NCBI GenBank assembly: GCA_016081115.2
Contig: CM071930.1
Coordinates: 37,299,335 to 37,363,334, forward strand
DNA length: 64,000 nt
Direction of reading: 5' to 3'
Source: Rehmannia glutinosa
Lineage: Eukaryota > Streptophyta > Magnoliopsida > Lamiales > Orobanchaceae
Part shown: piece after piece, positions 46,291 to 57,762 of the stretch
Layout: every line of letters begins with the position of its first letter
Numbering within the stretch: the stretch's first letter is position 1
The notes under the pieces: generated by a model
The model's database searches: none
Told to the model about the DNA's origin: nothing
What the model saw: only the letters and a program-made list of their open reading frames with translations
Made by a program: the position numbers and the translations under genes

Positions 46291-48198
46291 TCCTAAGGCC
46301 GATGAAGGGATATTTATGGGATATTCAACAAAAAGCAAAGCATATCGGGTTTACAATAAGACTAGTGGAGTTGTTGAAGAATCCATCCATGTTAAATTCA
46401 ATGAAGCTTCGGGAGTTGAAAGAATTCCTAATGATGAAAGTGATGAAGAGGATATTATTGAACAAATTGTTCAAATTGATGATCAACCGTATACATCAAA
46501 TGATCAACCGTCCACTTCAAATGGTCCTCAAGAAGATAGAGGTGATATCTCGGATCTTCCCGTTGCATTGAAATTTAAGGGAGATCACCCAAAAGATCTT
46601 ATTATTGGTGATCCCCTTGACAAAGTGATGACTCGGAGAAAATTTGCCGAGAAAGCTCTTATCTCTCAAAAAGAGCCTAAAAATGCTAAAGAGGCTATTG
46701 AGGATGAGGATTGGTTCCTAGAGATGCAAGAGGAGTTGAATCAATTTGAAAGGTATGATGTATGGGAATTGGTACCTTGTCCTCCATCTCAAACTATTAT
46801 TGGTACAAAATGGGTATTCCGGAACAAACTTGATGATCAAGGCAACATTGTTCGAAATAAGGCAAGGTTAGTAGCTCAAGGGTATTGTCAAAAAGAAGGT
46901 ATTGACTATGATGAAACTTTTGCACCCGTAGCACGTTTAGAAGCTATTCGTATTTTACTTGCCTATTCTTGTTTTAAAATTTCAAACTTTACCAAATGGA
47001 TGTTAAATCCGCTTTCTTAAATGGTATTATTCAAGAAGATGTCTATGTAAAACAACCTCCGGGGTTTGAAAATTTCTCTAGGCCAAATGATGTTTATAAA
47101 CTTAAAAAGGCCTTGTATGGTTTAAAACAAGCACCCTGTGCATGGTATGATAGACTTAGCTCTTTTCTTTTACAAAATGGTTTTATAAGAGGTAAAGTTG
47201 ATACAACTCTCTTTGTTTTTTAAAAGGGGCAAGATTGTTTGCTTGTGCAAATATATGTTGATGATATTATCTTTGGTGCTACTAATGATTCTTTGTGCAA
47301 GAAATTTTCTAAGTTAATGCAAGGAGAATTCAAGATGAGTATGATGGGGGAGCTTAACTTCTTTCTTGGACTTCAAATTAAGCAATGTCAAGAAGGTATT
47401 TATATTTCGCAATCAAAGTATACAAAAGAACTTTTGAAAAAGTTTGGCATTGAAGAAGGAAGAACCGTCTCTACTCCTATGGCAACAAATGTCAAAATTG
47501 ACAAAGATGAGAAAGGCAAGTCCGTGGATGAATCAAAGTATCGAGGTATGATTGGTAGTTTACTTTATTTAACCGCTAGTAGACCGGACATTCTTCATGC
47601 CGTATGCCTATGTGCTCGTTTTCAAAGCAATCCCAAAGAATCTCACATGAGTGTCGTTAAAAGGATTTTTCGATATTTGAAAGGCACCATTCAATATGGT
47701 TTATTTTATCCAAAGAATGAAAATTCTTCTCTTAAAGGTTATAGTGATTCGGATTATGCGGGAAATATTGATGATCGGAAAAGTACTTCCGGATCATGTC
47801 AATTTTTAGGTGATTGCCTAGTTTCTTGGTTTTCAAAGAAGCAAAATTGTGTTTCTCTTTCAACGGCCGAAGCCAAATACATTTCCGCCGCATTTTGTTG
47901 TACTCAACTTCTTTGGATGAAACAAACCTTAGCGGATTACAAATGCTCTTTTGAAAATGTACCTATCTTTTGTGATAATATATCCGCTATAAATATTGCT
48001 CAAAACCCGGTTCATCATAACCGTACTAAACATATTGAGATTCAACATCATTTTCTAAGGGATTGTGTTTCAAAACGTAAAATTGAGATATCTTTTGTAC
48101 CATCTCAAGATCAATTAGCGGATATTTTCACAAAATCGCTATCTTCCGAGATATTTGCTTCGATACGAGCTCGGTTAGGCATAATGCATATTGAATAA
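46276..48198 (+). pseudogene. IN-RT linker, RT and RNase H of element C
   Basis: Frames 46316-47020, 46996-47223 and 47239-48198 give GTKWVFRNKLDDQG, RLVAQGYCQKEGIDYDETFA, MDVKSAFLNGIIQEDVYV, ALYGLKQAP, YVDD at 47254-47265, RNase H (YSDSDYAGN, STAEAKYIS) and ADIFTKSL to the stop at 48196-48198. Breaks are a frameshift near 47000 and an in-frame TAA at 47221-47223. The STAEAKY variant (usually STAEAEY) changes a conserved acidic position of RNase H. Confidence 0.93.
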
Positions 48199-49343
48199 GG
48201 TTTACATTTGCATTGTGCACATTTTTAAAACTTAGGGGCGAAAAATCGGATTTTTGGTTGAAAATTCGGATTTTGGTAAAACTGACAAGACGGTGAGCTG
48301 AAGGAGTTGAGGGCAACCGGTCGCCCTCAACCTCGACCGTCGCCCTCAACCAACCTCCCCTAAGCTATAATTTGGCTTTTAAACGTTCTGTCTTCAGCAT
48401 TCTTCACTTTAACATTTTTTGGCCATTTTTCGTCCCCTTTGCCAAATTCACTCTAATTTCATTCAAAAATGGATTTCATGCATATTTTACACTACATGGA
48501 CATTATATAGCATGATCATCATCATTATGGCTCATTCTTTCCGATCAAATGGTAAGAACATCTCTTCTTTTGCTCAATTGGGTTGAACCCTTGAGTTTTC
48601 GAGTTACTTGAAAATTTTTGATGTAATTTTCGTATGATCATGATGAGCTTGGTTGTTATGTTGTTATGTATGATGATTGACTTGTATTGATGTTGAAATT
48701 TTTTGGCTTGAACCATTTACAAAGGTTATATACAACCTCTTTTATTTTTAACGCACACAAGGTGTTCGATGAAATGTCGCAATGAAAATTTCAACTTATA
48801 CATGATTCTCTTGCTTTCAAAAGTTTTCTACACTTATTGAGATCATGATTTGACAAACAAAACGAGCGTATGAACTCTTCATATTACTTTTTCCTTGGAT
48901 TATTATGCTTTAATTGCTCAACGGTTAATAAACCGTCCCTTTGGCGCACTTTGATATTATTGTATGGTGTTTTCACCATTCTAACATTCTTTTTGATGAT
49001 TCCAAAGGGGGAGAAACAGGATATTGGCTCGTTAGCTCAAGAAAGGCTAATAAAAGCTCGCAATAAGTATTGTGGACTCAAATACCTAGTCCATGGCTTG
49101 AATTTTGGACTCGGATGAAATTGATTATAAGTTTTGTGACAGGGGAGCTCCTTAGCTCATGATGCATTCTATATAAGCTTGTTATAGCTTGTGCTTCTTA
49201 CTTATAATAATCGTTTGTTGATATGCTCATAAATAGGGGGAGCTTTGTATGAAAATACTTCTAATGGATAGTTTACTCGTAAAACCGAAAATTTTATTTG
49301 GCTTTCAAATCGTCCTCTAGAAAATTATTTTGGTTTGTAATCA
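48199..49343 (+). other. 3' untranslated internal region of element C
   Basis: 1.15 kb without coding potential. It holds a cluster of GGCAACCGGTCGCCC-like motifs at 48310-48350 echoing the LTR, and a PPT-like purine stretch (ccaaagggggagaaaca, near 49002) in addition to the true PPT. The right half matches 29873-30320. There is no env-like ORF, unlike in A/B. Confidence 0.7.
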
Positions 49344-49359
49344 TCAAAAAGGGGGAGTT
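49344..49359 (+). promoter_or_regulatory. Polypurine tract of element C
   Basis: CAAAAAGGGGGAGTT-type tract immediately before the 3' LTR start at 49360. It is nearly identical in type to the PPT of A/B. Confidence 0.9.
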
Positions 49360-50632
49360 TGTTACATAAATGTTTTTATCATGATTTTGATGATTATGTT
49401 CGATTTTGTTCAAATATGTTTTTAAACCAAAACTATGTCCCTAAATGTTGTCTAAATACTTCCGATCAACTTAAAATATTTTTACTATTTTTCGTAGTAT
49501 TTCTTGGAGTTTATTTTCAATAAAAAATTGGACAACACATTTGTTTCAGGCTCGACCGGTCGCCGTATAGGGCAACCCGTACCTGAGTCGAGCTGAGAAT
49601 CAGAAAATGGGGCATAAGAAAAATAAGCAGGCGGCCGTCGCCGAGGTGGGCGGCGGTGCGGTCGGCCGTCGGCCGGGCGACAATTTACTGGGAGTTGGAT
49701 TTTTGTTCCAGACTTCTCTGTTTCGTAAAATCTTCAAGGGCAACCGGTCACAGCTAAGGGCGATCGGTCGCACCCCCCTTCGGCTAGTCCCCCTGTGTAA
49801 AAATTCGCAGAATTCAATTTCAATCTTATCTCTGCGCGACCGGTCGAACCCTTGTTTATCAAAGCAAACTATCCAGTTGCGTTTTCAGACAACTTTTCCC
49901 TATTTTGTGGGATTGATTTCTAACAGCTATATTGATCATTTTAAATGGTTTCTTTTGTAGCAAATCACTCCCCAAGGAGGAACCAATGTCTGGAAATGAA
50001 AGCCAAGTCCTCTTCTATAAATAGAGGCTTCATTCAAGCAACAAGATACAACACTCCATACAAGCAAAGAGCAATTGAGCAAACACTTTCATATATCTTG
50101 TTGTATTAGCCTAAGCACTTTCACTTGCACATATTTGAGGTATAGGCTTTCAATTCTTGATTACACTTGCACTCATATTGTATCAATCATTATTGAGTTG
50201 TAATCTTGATTTTGGTCATCATTCAACACAAGACATCCTTGTGAGTATTCTTGTGGTAAGAATACACTTGGGTGATCTAGGTGATAGGTGTTTGAAGGTT
50301 GTGGTAATCTTCAAAGGTGTTGTAAAAGGGTTGTGGTAATCCTCAAGGTGGTGAAAGAGGGTTGTGGTAATCTTTAAGGTGTTGTATTAATTTTTGGTAA
50401 ATTAATAAAACCTTTTTTTTTCTTTTTGAAATACATCCCGGAGATACTGGGGTGGTAGAGGATTAGGCCCTAGGTGTGTTGAACCTCTTTAAATCAACGA
50501 GTGTTGTTTAATTTCCGCATTTACATTCTCGTCATTTACTTGTTGTTTCGAAAAAGAGGGTGATTTGCGAAAAATCGGCATAATCTATTCACTCCCCCCC
50601 CCTCTAGATTATTGTAGCCACTTGGACTAACA
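49360..50632 (+). repeat. 3' LTR of element C
   Basis: 1273 bp, starting TGTTACATAAAT (G-to-C change at base 6 relative to the 5' LTR) and ending GGACTAACA. TATA box at 50016-50023. It is very close to the 5' LTR except at 49625-49690, where GACCGGTC motifs read as GGCCGTCG-like sequence. Confidence 0.95.
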
Positions 50633-52538
50633 TTGACACCTCATGCAACAAAATAAATAAATAAATATATATATTTTTAATCTCTATTTTACTTACTTCA
50701 CAGCCTTAAGTTAACGAAGGGTAGGATAGAGATAAATTACTTCTCAAACTCACTCAAGACGGGAAACATAACAGAATTAAACAAATAGATAGAAAACGGG
50801 CATATTGAACAGGTAAGTATCTGCCAAACAGTTTTGTTTCCTTCGTCTAGTTTAATTATGATGATATAAATATTCATATACTTATTTCGATTATCATATA
50901 AAAAAACACTTTTATGCATTTCTATTTCATATAGATTATTGGTGGAAAAGAAATCCATAGATATAATGATTAATTTTTATGAAAGAGGGATATTGGTAGT
51001 GAAAGAAATAGATTAATCTCAATTATATATGCCACTAAAGTTGATTTATGCTAAATTTTTGGATAAGCTGGAGATAGATTGATTAGGACTTTGACCTTAT
51101 TGATGTGGTGTCAAATTTTGCTTGTAATTACTGATTATAGAATTAAAATAAATATATTAATAAACAGATTAAAATATAAATATTTGAATAATTATGGCTG
51201 TAGGAATAAGTGTATCATATATATATTTAGAGTTATAAAGAGATAGTGAAATTGAATTCAGATACGCTGTTAATTAAGTTAACAATCATGACAAATTGAA
51301 TTATGGTTAATCACATAATAAGTAGGATTCTTTTGTAGGGATAAATTATTTAATGAATATAAAGGAAATCATTAGAGTTATATATATATATATATGATTT
51401 CTAATCAGTTACATATTTTTGGTTTGTTAATAGGTAAAAATCTTGATAGAGAAGCACACAAAGCCGATTAGGCGAAAACATCAGAAGAAGTACATCACTT
51501 GTGAGTATAATCGTTTAGCCTGTTATTTGACTTGTTTGATTATATAATTGATATGTTCGAATGAATTGCATACTTGTTTAGCTATGATAATTAGAAGCTT
51601 GTTGTGCTCTAATGTGAATTGTATGATTCTCTACGATGATATTGTGATGAAATCGAGATATATGATCTCTATGTGATGACATTGAAATGGAATTGAGATA
51701 TATGATCTCCACTGATATTATTGATATGGAAATGAGATATGCGATCTCTACTGATGTTATTGATACATAAATGAAATATGTGAATATAGAAAATGCATTC
51801 ATCAGAGATAAATGGATTCTGTTATGGCCACTAATGACCTTGAATCACAAAATTACAGATATCCAGAAATTCTGGATTACAGAGTACCGTACGGCCACCC
51901 CGAGTTCACTGAACTCTATGTGAAATAAAGAATTACAGAGTGGCATGGCCATCTTCGTGATCACGAATTATTCTTGGTATTAGCTGGTCCATAACAGTAA
52001 AAGAATATGATCAAGCACGTGCATTTGTATGGTTATGAATGATACGATTAAATGATGTGAAATGATTGTGATAATGTGCTTGTGTGATGTTAAATAACTT
52101 GTTATTGGATTATACTTGCTGAGCTGCAACTCACCAAATCCAATGTTGTCAATTTTAGTTGTTGTAGATAAAAGTTGATCTGTGAGGTGTGACAGAAGTT
52201 TAAAGCATGGATCAAAGGTAAAATATAAAACCCTCTTCAATTCTTAAATAATCCATTTGGATTCTCATCCTTCTCCCTCAGCTCATCATTTGCATATCAC
52301 ATAGGGAGTTTTATTTTGATCTGTACATAAAGGGCATGGTAATTAATGTTATGTAATATGGGTAAATACACATGTGTTAATGAGTGTTGCTAAATCATTT
52401 TGAGTAAATGCTTCCGCTTATACAGAAAGGTTGCAGCTGATGAATAACATAGTAATCTTATGCGTAATGCAGTTGTGCTGCCTATGAACTATATTTTTAT
52501 ACTATATAAATAAGTGTTACAAGGGTAAAGGTGTTACA
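50633..52538 (+). repeat. 3' LTR of chromovirus G, right portion
   Basis: Resumes after the second TTGAC copy and runs to GTGTTACA at 52538, matching 34733-36929 without the MITE. About 60 bp near 51890-51950 (ggccaccccgagttc...) and an AT-rich insert near 52218 are absent from the 5' LTR. The TATA-like TATATAAATA is near its end. Confidence 0.93.
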
Positions 52539-52543
52539 AAAAC

Positions 52544-54220
52544 AGATTGGAAAATCAATAGGACGAGTTTATTATGTCCCTCCGGGTTCTGGTGATATGT
52601 ACTAACTATTTGAGGTGTCTCATTAATGTCGTCTGTGGGGTACGTGTCAAAACGACTACAGGAAGGTTAAAGGTATTCAACACTCTTCCTATCGCGAAGC
52701 TTGCTATGCTCTTGGTCTGTTAGAAGATGATAGAGAATATATTGATGCCATTAGTGAAACAAGTCACTGGGCATTTGCTGAAACTCTTAGAAGTTTGTTT
52801 GCATCACTGTTGCCATTAGAGTTTTTGAGCAGACCAGAAGCAGTGTGGGAGAAGTATTGGGAGTTTCTTTATGATGATATTCTATATAATCGATGTCGTC
52901 TTCTACAACATCAATGTATTAAAGTATTATATGTTATATCGTATAGGATTACTGTAGGGTGCATATATTCATAGTTCATAAATTTTAGCGAGATTTATAT
53001 TACTTATCAAAATTTCTATATTTGTTTTTCTTTTACAGAGCTGGTATTGAGTGAGAACCAAATCAAGAATCTTGTCCTATCGGAAAATTGAAAAGCTATT
53101 ACGAAGTCATGGTAGGAGTCTACACGATTTTGATTCGATGCCATTTCTGGATGTTGACAATATTCAATGCAACCGAAACAGACTGATATAGAAGTTGCAT
53201 TATGATCGTAAGGTTCTATTGGTAGAGCGCCAAAAACTCATTTCCAAACTCAACGATGAACAACATAATATTTACTCAAAAATAATGCGTGCTGTGGAAT
53301 CTAATAAAGGTGATATGTTCTTTGTGTACATATATGGAGGTACATGCAAAATATTTATGTGGAGGGTTTTATCTTCGGTGTTGAAATCAAAAGGAGAAAT
53401 TGTACTGAATGTGGTATTGATCGGCATAGTGTCCCTTCTCTTGCCGGGTGGCAGGACTGCACATTTGCGATTTATTATTCCCTTAACCCTAAATGAAGAC
53501 TCAATATGCAAGAGAGTTCGCTTGCCGAGTTGATTATTCATCTAAACTTATAATCTGGGACGAAGCACAGATGATGCACAAGTATTGCTTTCAAGCACTA
53601 GACAAAACTTTACGAGCTCTTTTAAAATTGTCAACCCGTTGAGTTCTACAATACCACTGGGAGGGAAAACGTTGTGTTTGGTGGAGACTTTAGACCGATA
53701 TTGCTTGTTATACCTAAAGGAAGTTGGTAGGATATTGTGAATGCAAGAATTAATTCATCGTATTTATGGAAAGATTGCACAGTCCTAAAACTAACTAAGA
53801 ACATGCGTCTTCAAAGCCTAAGCGGGACCAATGATTATACGGATTTGGCGCAATTTTCTGAATGGATCGCAAGCATTGGAGATGGAAAAATTGGAGGAGC
53901 AAATGATGGTTGTGCCACTATTGATATACCTGAAGATATTTTGAATCTTCTGTGAACCGATTGCAATGATTGTAGAAAATACTTATCCAATATTTAAAGA
54001 CGCCATTGATGATCTGACTTACTTGAAAGAAAGGGCTATACTGGCACTGACCCTCGATGTTGTTGAGTCCATAAATCAATATATGATGTCTTTAAATTCA
54101 TTCGAGGGCCAGACTTATTTGAGCTCCGACAGCACCTGCATATCAAATGCTAATGTTGATTTCTTGCATGATGCACACACCAGAATTTTTAAATGGGATA
54201 AGATGTTCCAGTATTCCTAA
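52544..54220 (+). pseudogene. Helitron PIF1-type helicase (degenerate)
   Basis: Starts in frame with 34176 (KQIGKSIGRVYYVPPGSG), then after frame changes EACYALGLLEDDREYIDAI and SRPEAVWEKYWEFLYDDILY. A probable intron spans 52916-53038 (ttttcttttacag acceptor). Next come LNDEQHNIYSKIM, Walker A degraded to YGGTCKIF (GGTGKT expected; 53333-53355), VSLLLPGGRTAH, Walker B IWDEAQ at 53553-53570, GGDFRPIL-type and LTKNMRL motifs, and SDSTCISNANVDF. The end after LNGI is lost, so the last helicase motifs are missing. It would unwind DNA during rolling-circle transposition. Confidence 0.9.
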
Positions 54221-54396
54221 CCATGAATTATATTTGTAATTTTTAATTATAATGCTTTAATTTGATTAATTTATTTGAAATTTGTTTTATAGTTTTATAT
54301 TTTGTTAAAACTAATATTTTTACATCCATCCAATTTATATGGTCCGACACAACAAACTTCATATCGTTCAACACAACACATCTCAAATGAGATAAT
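54221..54396. other. AT-rich 3' non-coding part of the Helitron
   Basis: No coding signal. It contains a local duplication gagataatgagataat at 54389-54404, whose second half is the left TSD of the LINE fragment. Confidence 0.55.
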
Positions 54397-55100
54397 GAGA
54401 TAATGATCAAGCTGATCTTTTTTGACTTCGGTTTCTTAACATCCTGGGCCATCCCAGGAAAGCTCCAAACATTATTCAGGTTGATTGGCATCTTGTAGAG
54501 GTTTCTTTCATGGCTGCTTTGTGGAGAGTTGCGGTATTGGTCATGCATTCGAAGCAGAATTAGTGGCGGCCATGGTGGCGATTCATTATGCGTTTCTCAA
54601 AGGCTGGCATCGCCTTTGGATGGAATCGGATTCAAATTATGTGGTTGATCTCTTGCACAGATGACCAACTCTATTCCTTAGTGGTACTTAAGTCAATGGC
54701 GTAATACACTTCACTTGGCTTCTCAAATGGAGTTGGTCGTTTCCCACATCTATCGTGAAGGCAACAGGGTGACAGATTTTCTCAGCAATATGGAGCATCC
54801 GGCGACGTGGTGAGGCATTCCTCCTGCGCCCATTACATCTCTTCTTACAGAGGACTATGTTGGACGTCCCACTTACAGATTTGTTAGATAGATCTTCCGT
54901 GTGTTGTATGTTCTTATGGGCGTTTTTTTATAACTTTATGGGGTATTCTTTTTCCTACCAAGGTTTATTCCTACAAGGGTGAGTTTTACCTTGATATGTT
55001 TTAACGAGGTCCCAAATATTTAACTACCTGGTCGGCTTGTGACAAGGACTCTTTTTCATTTTTTTATCTCCTTTTCGATTTATTAAAAAAAAGAGATAAT
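54397..55100 (+). mobile_element. 5'-truncated LINE (RNase H domain and 3' UTR), TSD GAGATAAT
   Basis: Body 54405-55092. The coding part reads as the C-terminal RNase H of plant L1 LINEs (AFEAELVAAMVAIHYAFLKG, MESDSNYVVDLL, then SHIYREGNRVTDFL after frame breaks), followed by a 3' UTR and an A8 tail at 55085-55092. GAGATAAT flanks it at 54397-54404 and 55093-55100. A stop codon (TGA near 54662) and frameshifts are present. It inserted into the Helitron's 3' end. Confidence 0.85.
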
Positions 55101-55110
55101 ATAACACTTA

Positions 55111-55137
55111 ACGTGCATTGCACGGTTGAAACACTAG
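55111..55137 (+). promoter_or_regulatory. Helitron 3' terminus: hairpin plus CTAG
   Basis: CGTGCATTGCACG forms a 5-bp stem (CGTGC/GCACG) with a 3-nt loop, followed by 10 nt and CTAG (55134-55137), then T. This is the expected Helitron 3' end, which inserts between A and T. It makes a sharp right boundary for the RepHel remnant. Confidence 0.88.
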
Positions 55138-55281
55138 TAAAATAAAAATGTGGGAGCCGCTATTTGCACCACAGTTTCTTATAAATACACCACACTCCCT
55201 ATTTTCACAAAATTAACTAGTATACCCTTTCTGTCAAAAAAATACACCCACCACCTTTTTTGAAGTGTGGCACGATCGTGC
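55138..55281. other. Short unassigned segment with a 14-bp palindrome
   Basis: AT-rich, and it could be the genomic DNA flanking the Helitron. GGCACGATCGTGCC (55269-55282) is a perfect palindrome within GTGT...ACAC arms, exactly at the broken 3' end of the neighbouring LINE. Confidence 0.6.
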
Positions 55282-55282
55282 C

Positions 55283-55994
55283 TACACATCAGGAGAAGAC
55301 TCAAGGCAAAGCAAACAGTGATCAGAAGTACTCCTAAAGATGACATTAGTAACAGCATTAGGGAACTGGTTGAACCACCCTAGAGATCCAAAAAATCTGA
55401 CCAACTTCTCCTCCACAAAGCCTTCACCTTCCCTATTGCCAGCCCAGGTAAGCTCATTCCCCAAAGAGCAGATTTCTTGCATACCCATAACACCAATGAA
55501 GAAATTGAACCTATCAAAACTAACTTGAGCTCTCCTTCTTCCCCCTTTCTTATCCTCGTTGCAACAGATGTCATTAAAGTCACCACCCAATAACCACTTG
55601 CTTCCCCACTTAGTCTTAGCATTCAACAAGAACTCCCATTGTTTATATCTCTCCTCATTCTGAGAGCTACAGTACACAAACACAATCCACCAGCTAAAGT
55701 CATCACTGTCCATTTGAACTTCAATTTCCAAACAAAAGAAGCTAGGAATGATCTGCAGCACTTTAATAGCCTTATTCCAACAAACAAAAAGCCCTCCACT
55801 TTTCCCTAAAGGATCCACACAAAACCAATTTTGATCAACTCTCAACTGTCTAGCCACAGTTGTAACAAAACTTCTTTTTTTTTAGTTTCACATACAAATA
55901 ACATCTCCGGGTGGTGAAGTCTCCAAGCCTCATTTACCTGGGAAACTATTGAGGGCCCTCCCAAACCTCTATAGTTCCACACCTTGACCTTCAT
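55283..55994 (-). pseudogene. LINE ORF2 start: AP endonuclease domain (truncated)
   Basis: Minus-strand ATG at 55994 (MKVKVWNYRGLGG), then LLFVCETK-type sequence, GGLFVCWNK, WWIVFVYCSSQ, the LLGGDFNDI motif with the catalytic Asp/Asn, LTWAGNR, and SDHCLL with the catalytic Asp-His. One frame change occurs near the A9 run at about 55870. The domain is complete, but RT is missing: the frame ends in TAG at about 55287. The endonuclease nicks target DNA for LINE insertion. Confidence 0.88.
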
Positions 55995-55999
55995 TGATC

Positions 56000-57461
56000 A
56001 ATTTGGGGTCAATTATGGTCGGCTACCTCCACCTCAACATCCATCCCAGACTCAACTATATTATTTTTTACCCTCTTTTAGCCCCTGAAGATTCAGCAAA
56101 CACAGGATTCTTCCCATTTTTGATCTCACTGGACTTTCTTTTTTTTCCACAGTTGGCTATAACAACTTCATCCATATCACTGACTTTCACACCCTCATCA
56201 GACTTGGCCTTGATCCTAGCCCAAGTTTTCCCATTGATTTTGGAACTGGGAATTTTCTGTTTGTTTTTTGAAGGACACTTATTTAACTCAGCCAGGGGTT
56301 GTCTATTAAAGCAATCTTTAACAACTATATTAACAAGATTCAGCCCTAAGCCTAATGAGCTCTCTTTACCTTCTCTAAAAACTATTCCTTATGTTTTTGA
56401 TGATTCTTACTCTGTTCATTACAACCAATCTCCTTTCCACTGTCTAGCCCTGTACTAATGATCTCAATTCTGCCTCTCGACAATCCATTTTCAATCACTT
56501 CCGACTCAAAAATAGAATGGGGAGGATTGTTACCTTATTTTTCCTCTCCAATCTGCTCACCTTGATTAACAGGAATCTTATCAAAGTGTTCCTCCTTGTT
56601 ATTTTTCTCACCGTTGGATGAAGCATCCCGAGAAATCACTTCCAAAACTCCTGATTTACTAGAAGTTATGACCATAGGGTTCTTGCTTGGTTCACTGGAC
56701 GAGTTCGGCTTTGCACTGGGAAGGGATTCATCGGCCTTGATCCATTCACAGAACTGCCCCTCATTTAGGCTTCCAGAACTGATATCCTTCATTCTCTCCT
56801 CACAACTTCTGTCAAGGTGCCCAATGCAACCACAGTAGAAACAGATATTAAATAGTTTTTCATATTTAAAATCAATCAAAACCATATGCTTGACAAGCTT
56901 AACAGACGTACCCCTGGGGAGAGGCCCGTCAATATCAATTGTAACCAAAGCCTTAAGGTGGATACCCTTTAAGCTTCCTCTATCACCAATACTCACATCT
57001 TTAACCTTAGAAAATAGGTTCCCAATTTTCAACCCAACCTCAGAACATAACCAGTGAGATGGTATATTCCACATTTGCACCCAAAGGTCTATTTGCTTAA
57101 AGACCGAGCTGTTCGTCGAGATTCCTTCTTCCCACTCTTTCAAGATAAGGTACTGGTTTTCGAAAATCCATTGTTTCTTCTCTAAGACACGTTTTTTATC
57201 CTCTGCAGAGATGAACACAAACTGGAAGAAATTCATGCCTAATTCCTTCATAGTAAATTGTCCCAACACCGGCCATATCAGAGATAGAGTTTTCTTAAAC
57301 CCTCCAAAATTAACCCTTTTCAAGCCCACGATTTTCCCAAACAAGCTCTTACCACAGACATCTTGGCTCGAAGCAATATCCTTTTCATCCAGGCAGATAC
57401 CATGTTTTTCCTTCTCAGAAAGGTTAAACTGACTGAGTTTTAGCACAACCTCGTCTGCCAT
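56000..57461 (-). pseudogene. LINE ORF1 (DUF4283 and CCHC zinc knuckle)
   Basis: Likely start at Met 57461 (MADEVVLKLSQFNLSEKE), with 34 further codons open upstream to 57563. DUF4283-type region from FGKIVGLKRVNF to IDIDGPLPRGTSV, then a zf-CCHC_4 knuckle CFYCGCIGHLDRSC (about 56798-56840). The tail is Ser/Lys/Glu-rich, open to 56535, and is followed by frame-broken low-complexity sequence to about 56000. ORF1 binds LINE RNA. Codon frame is intact for over 300 residues, longer than any other TE frame nearby except C's gag and A's RT. Confidence 0.88.
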
Positions 57462-57502
57462 TCGAAATCCCCCACTCAAAACCATAGAGAAATAGCTCGC
57501 AC

Positions 57503-57546
57503 ACGACAGAAAGAGCTGGAGCCTACGACAGAAAGAGCTGGAGCCT
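57503..57546. repeat. Tandem 22-bp duplication in the LINE 5' region
   Basis: Two exact copies of a 22-bp unit beginning acgacagaaagagctggag at 57503-57524 and 57525-57546, just upstream of the LINE ORF1 start on the minus strand. Confidence 0.92.
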
Positions 57547-57552
57547 GAGGAA

Positions 57553-57762
57553 AGAAAAACCAATGTTGTAAAATGCGCTAGGGGCGCGCTAGGCGGCAGA
57601 CTGGGGTCTAGCGCCTTGGCGGAATCTAGGCGGGGTTAGGCGGGACTTGGGCGGGATTAGGCGGGTCTAATCGGGAAAAAATTGTAGGCGGACAAGGGGG
57701 GTCTAGCGCCTAGGTGAGGATTAATCAAGCTAGGCGGGGATTTTTACAACAGAGAGAAAAAC
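57553..57762. mobile_element. hAT-like MITE, CTAGGCG family, TSD AGAAAAAC
   Basis: Body 57561-57754 (194 bp), ends CAATGTTGTAAAATGCGC and GATTTTTACAACAGAG, interior rich in CTAGGCGG/GGCGGG. AGAAAAAC is at 57553-57560 and 57755-57762. It shares the GTTGTAAAAATCG-type end and the internal motif with the element at 34746-35106, so it is a shorter member of the same family. It lies in the 5' region of the LINE. Confidence 0.88.

Larger units (their letters stand above)
42185..50632 (+). mobile_element. Copia element C (SIRE/Maximus-like), TSD TTGAC, nested in G's 3' LTR
   Basis: 8448 bp with 5' LTR 42185-43460, PBS 43463-43474, gag-pol 43518-48198, PPT 49344-49359 and 3' LTR 49360-50632. TTGAC flanks it at 42180-42184 and 50633-50637. 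Its LTRs are highly similar apart from a GC-rich cluster, so it is among the younger insertions. Gag-pol is nearly complete but has about five frameshift or stop lesions. Domain order PR-IN-RT-RH. Confidence 0.96.
34177..52538 (+). mobile_element. Ty3/gypsy chromovirus G (Tekay-like), TSD AAAAC
   Basis: An 18.4-kb span: 5' LTR 34177-36929, PBS 36938-36949, gag and pol 36977-41633, 3' LTR 41634-52538 interrupted by element C. It is flanked by AAAAC at 34172-34176 and 52539-52543. Domain order PR-RT-RH-IN with a C-terminal chromodomain places it among chromoviruses, and the long LTRs and sequence feel suit the Tekay/Del clade. LTRs start TGTCATAACCC and end GTGTTACA. At least six in-frame stops, one frameshift and three lost catalytic residues show it is defective. 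Confidence 0.94.
31569..55137 (+). mobile_element. Degenerate autonomous Helitron (RepHel), split by insertions
   Basis: Coding segments 31569-32615, 34062-34176, 52539-53040 and 53041-54220 together give a Helitron Rep domain followed by a PIF1-type helicase. The 3' end is the hairpin ACGTGCATTGCACG plus CTAG at 55134-55137, followed by T. The 5' terminus is lost or lies beyond the copia remnant. Insertions: copia remnant, solo LTR, chromovirus with nested copia, and LINE fragment. Many stops and frameshifts show it is dead. Confidence 0.88.
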
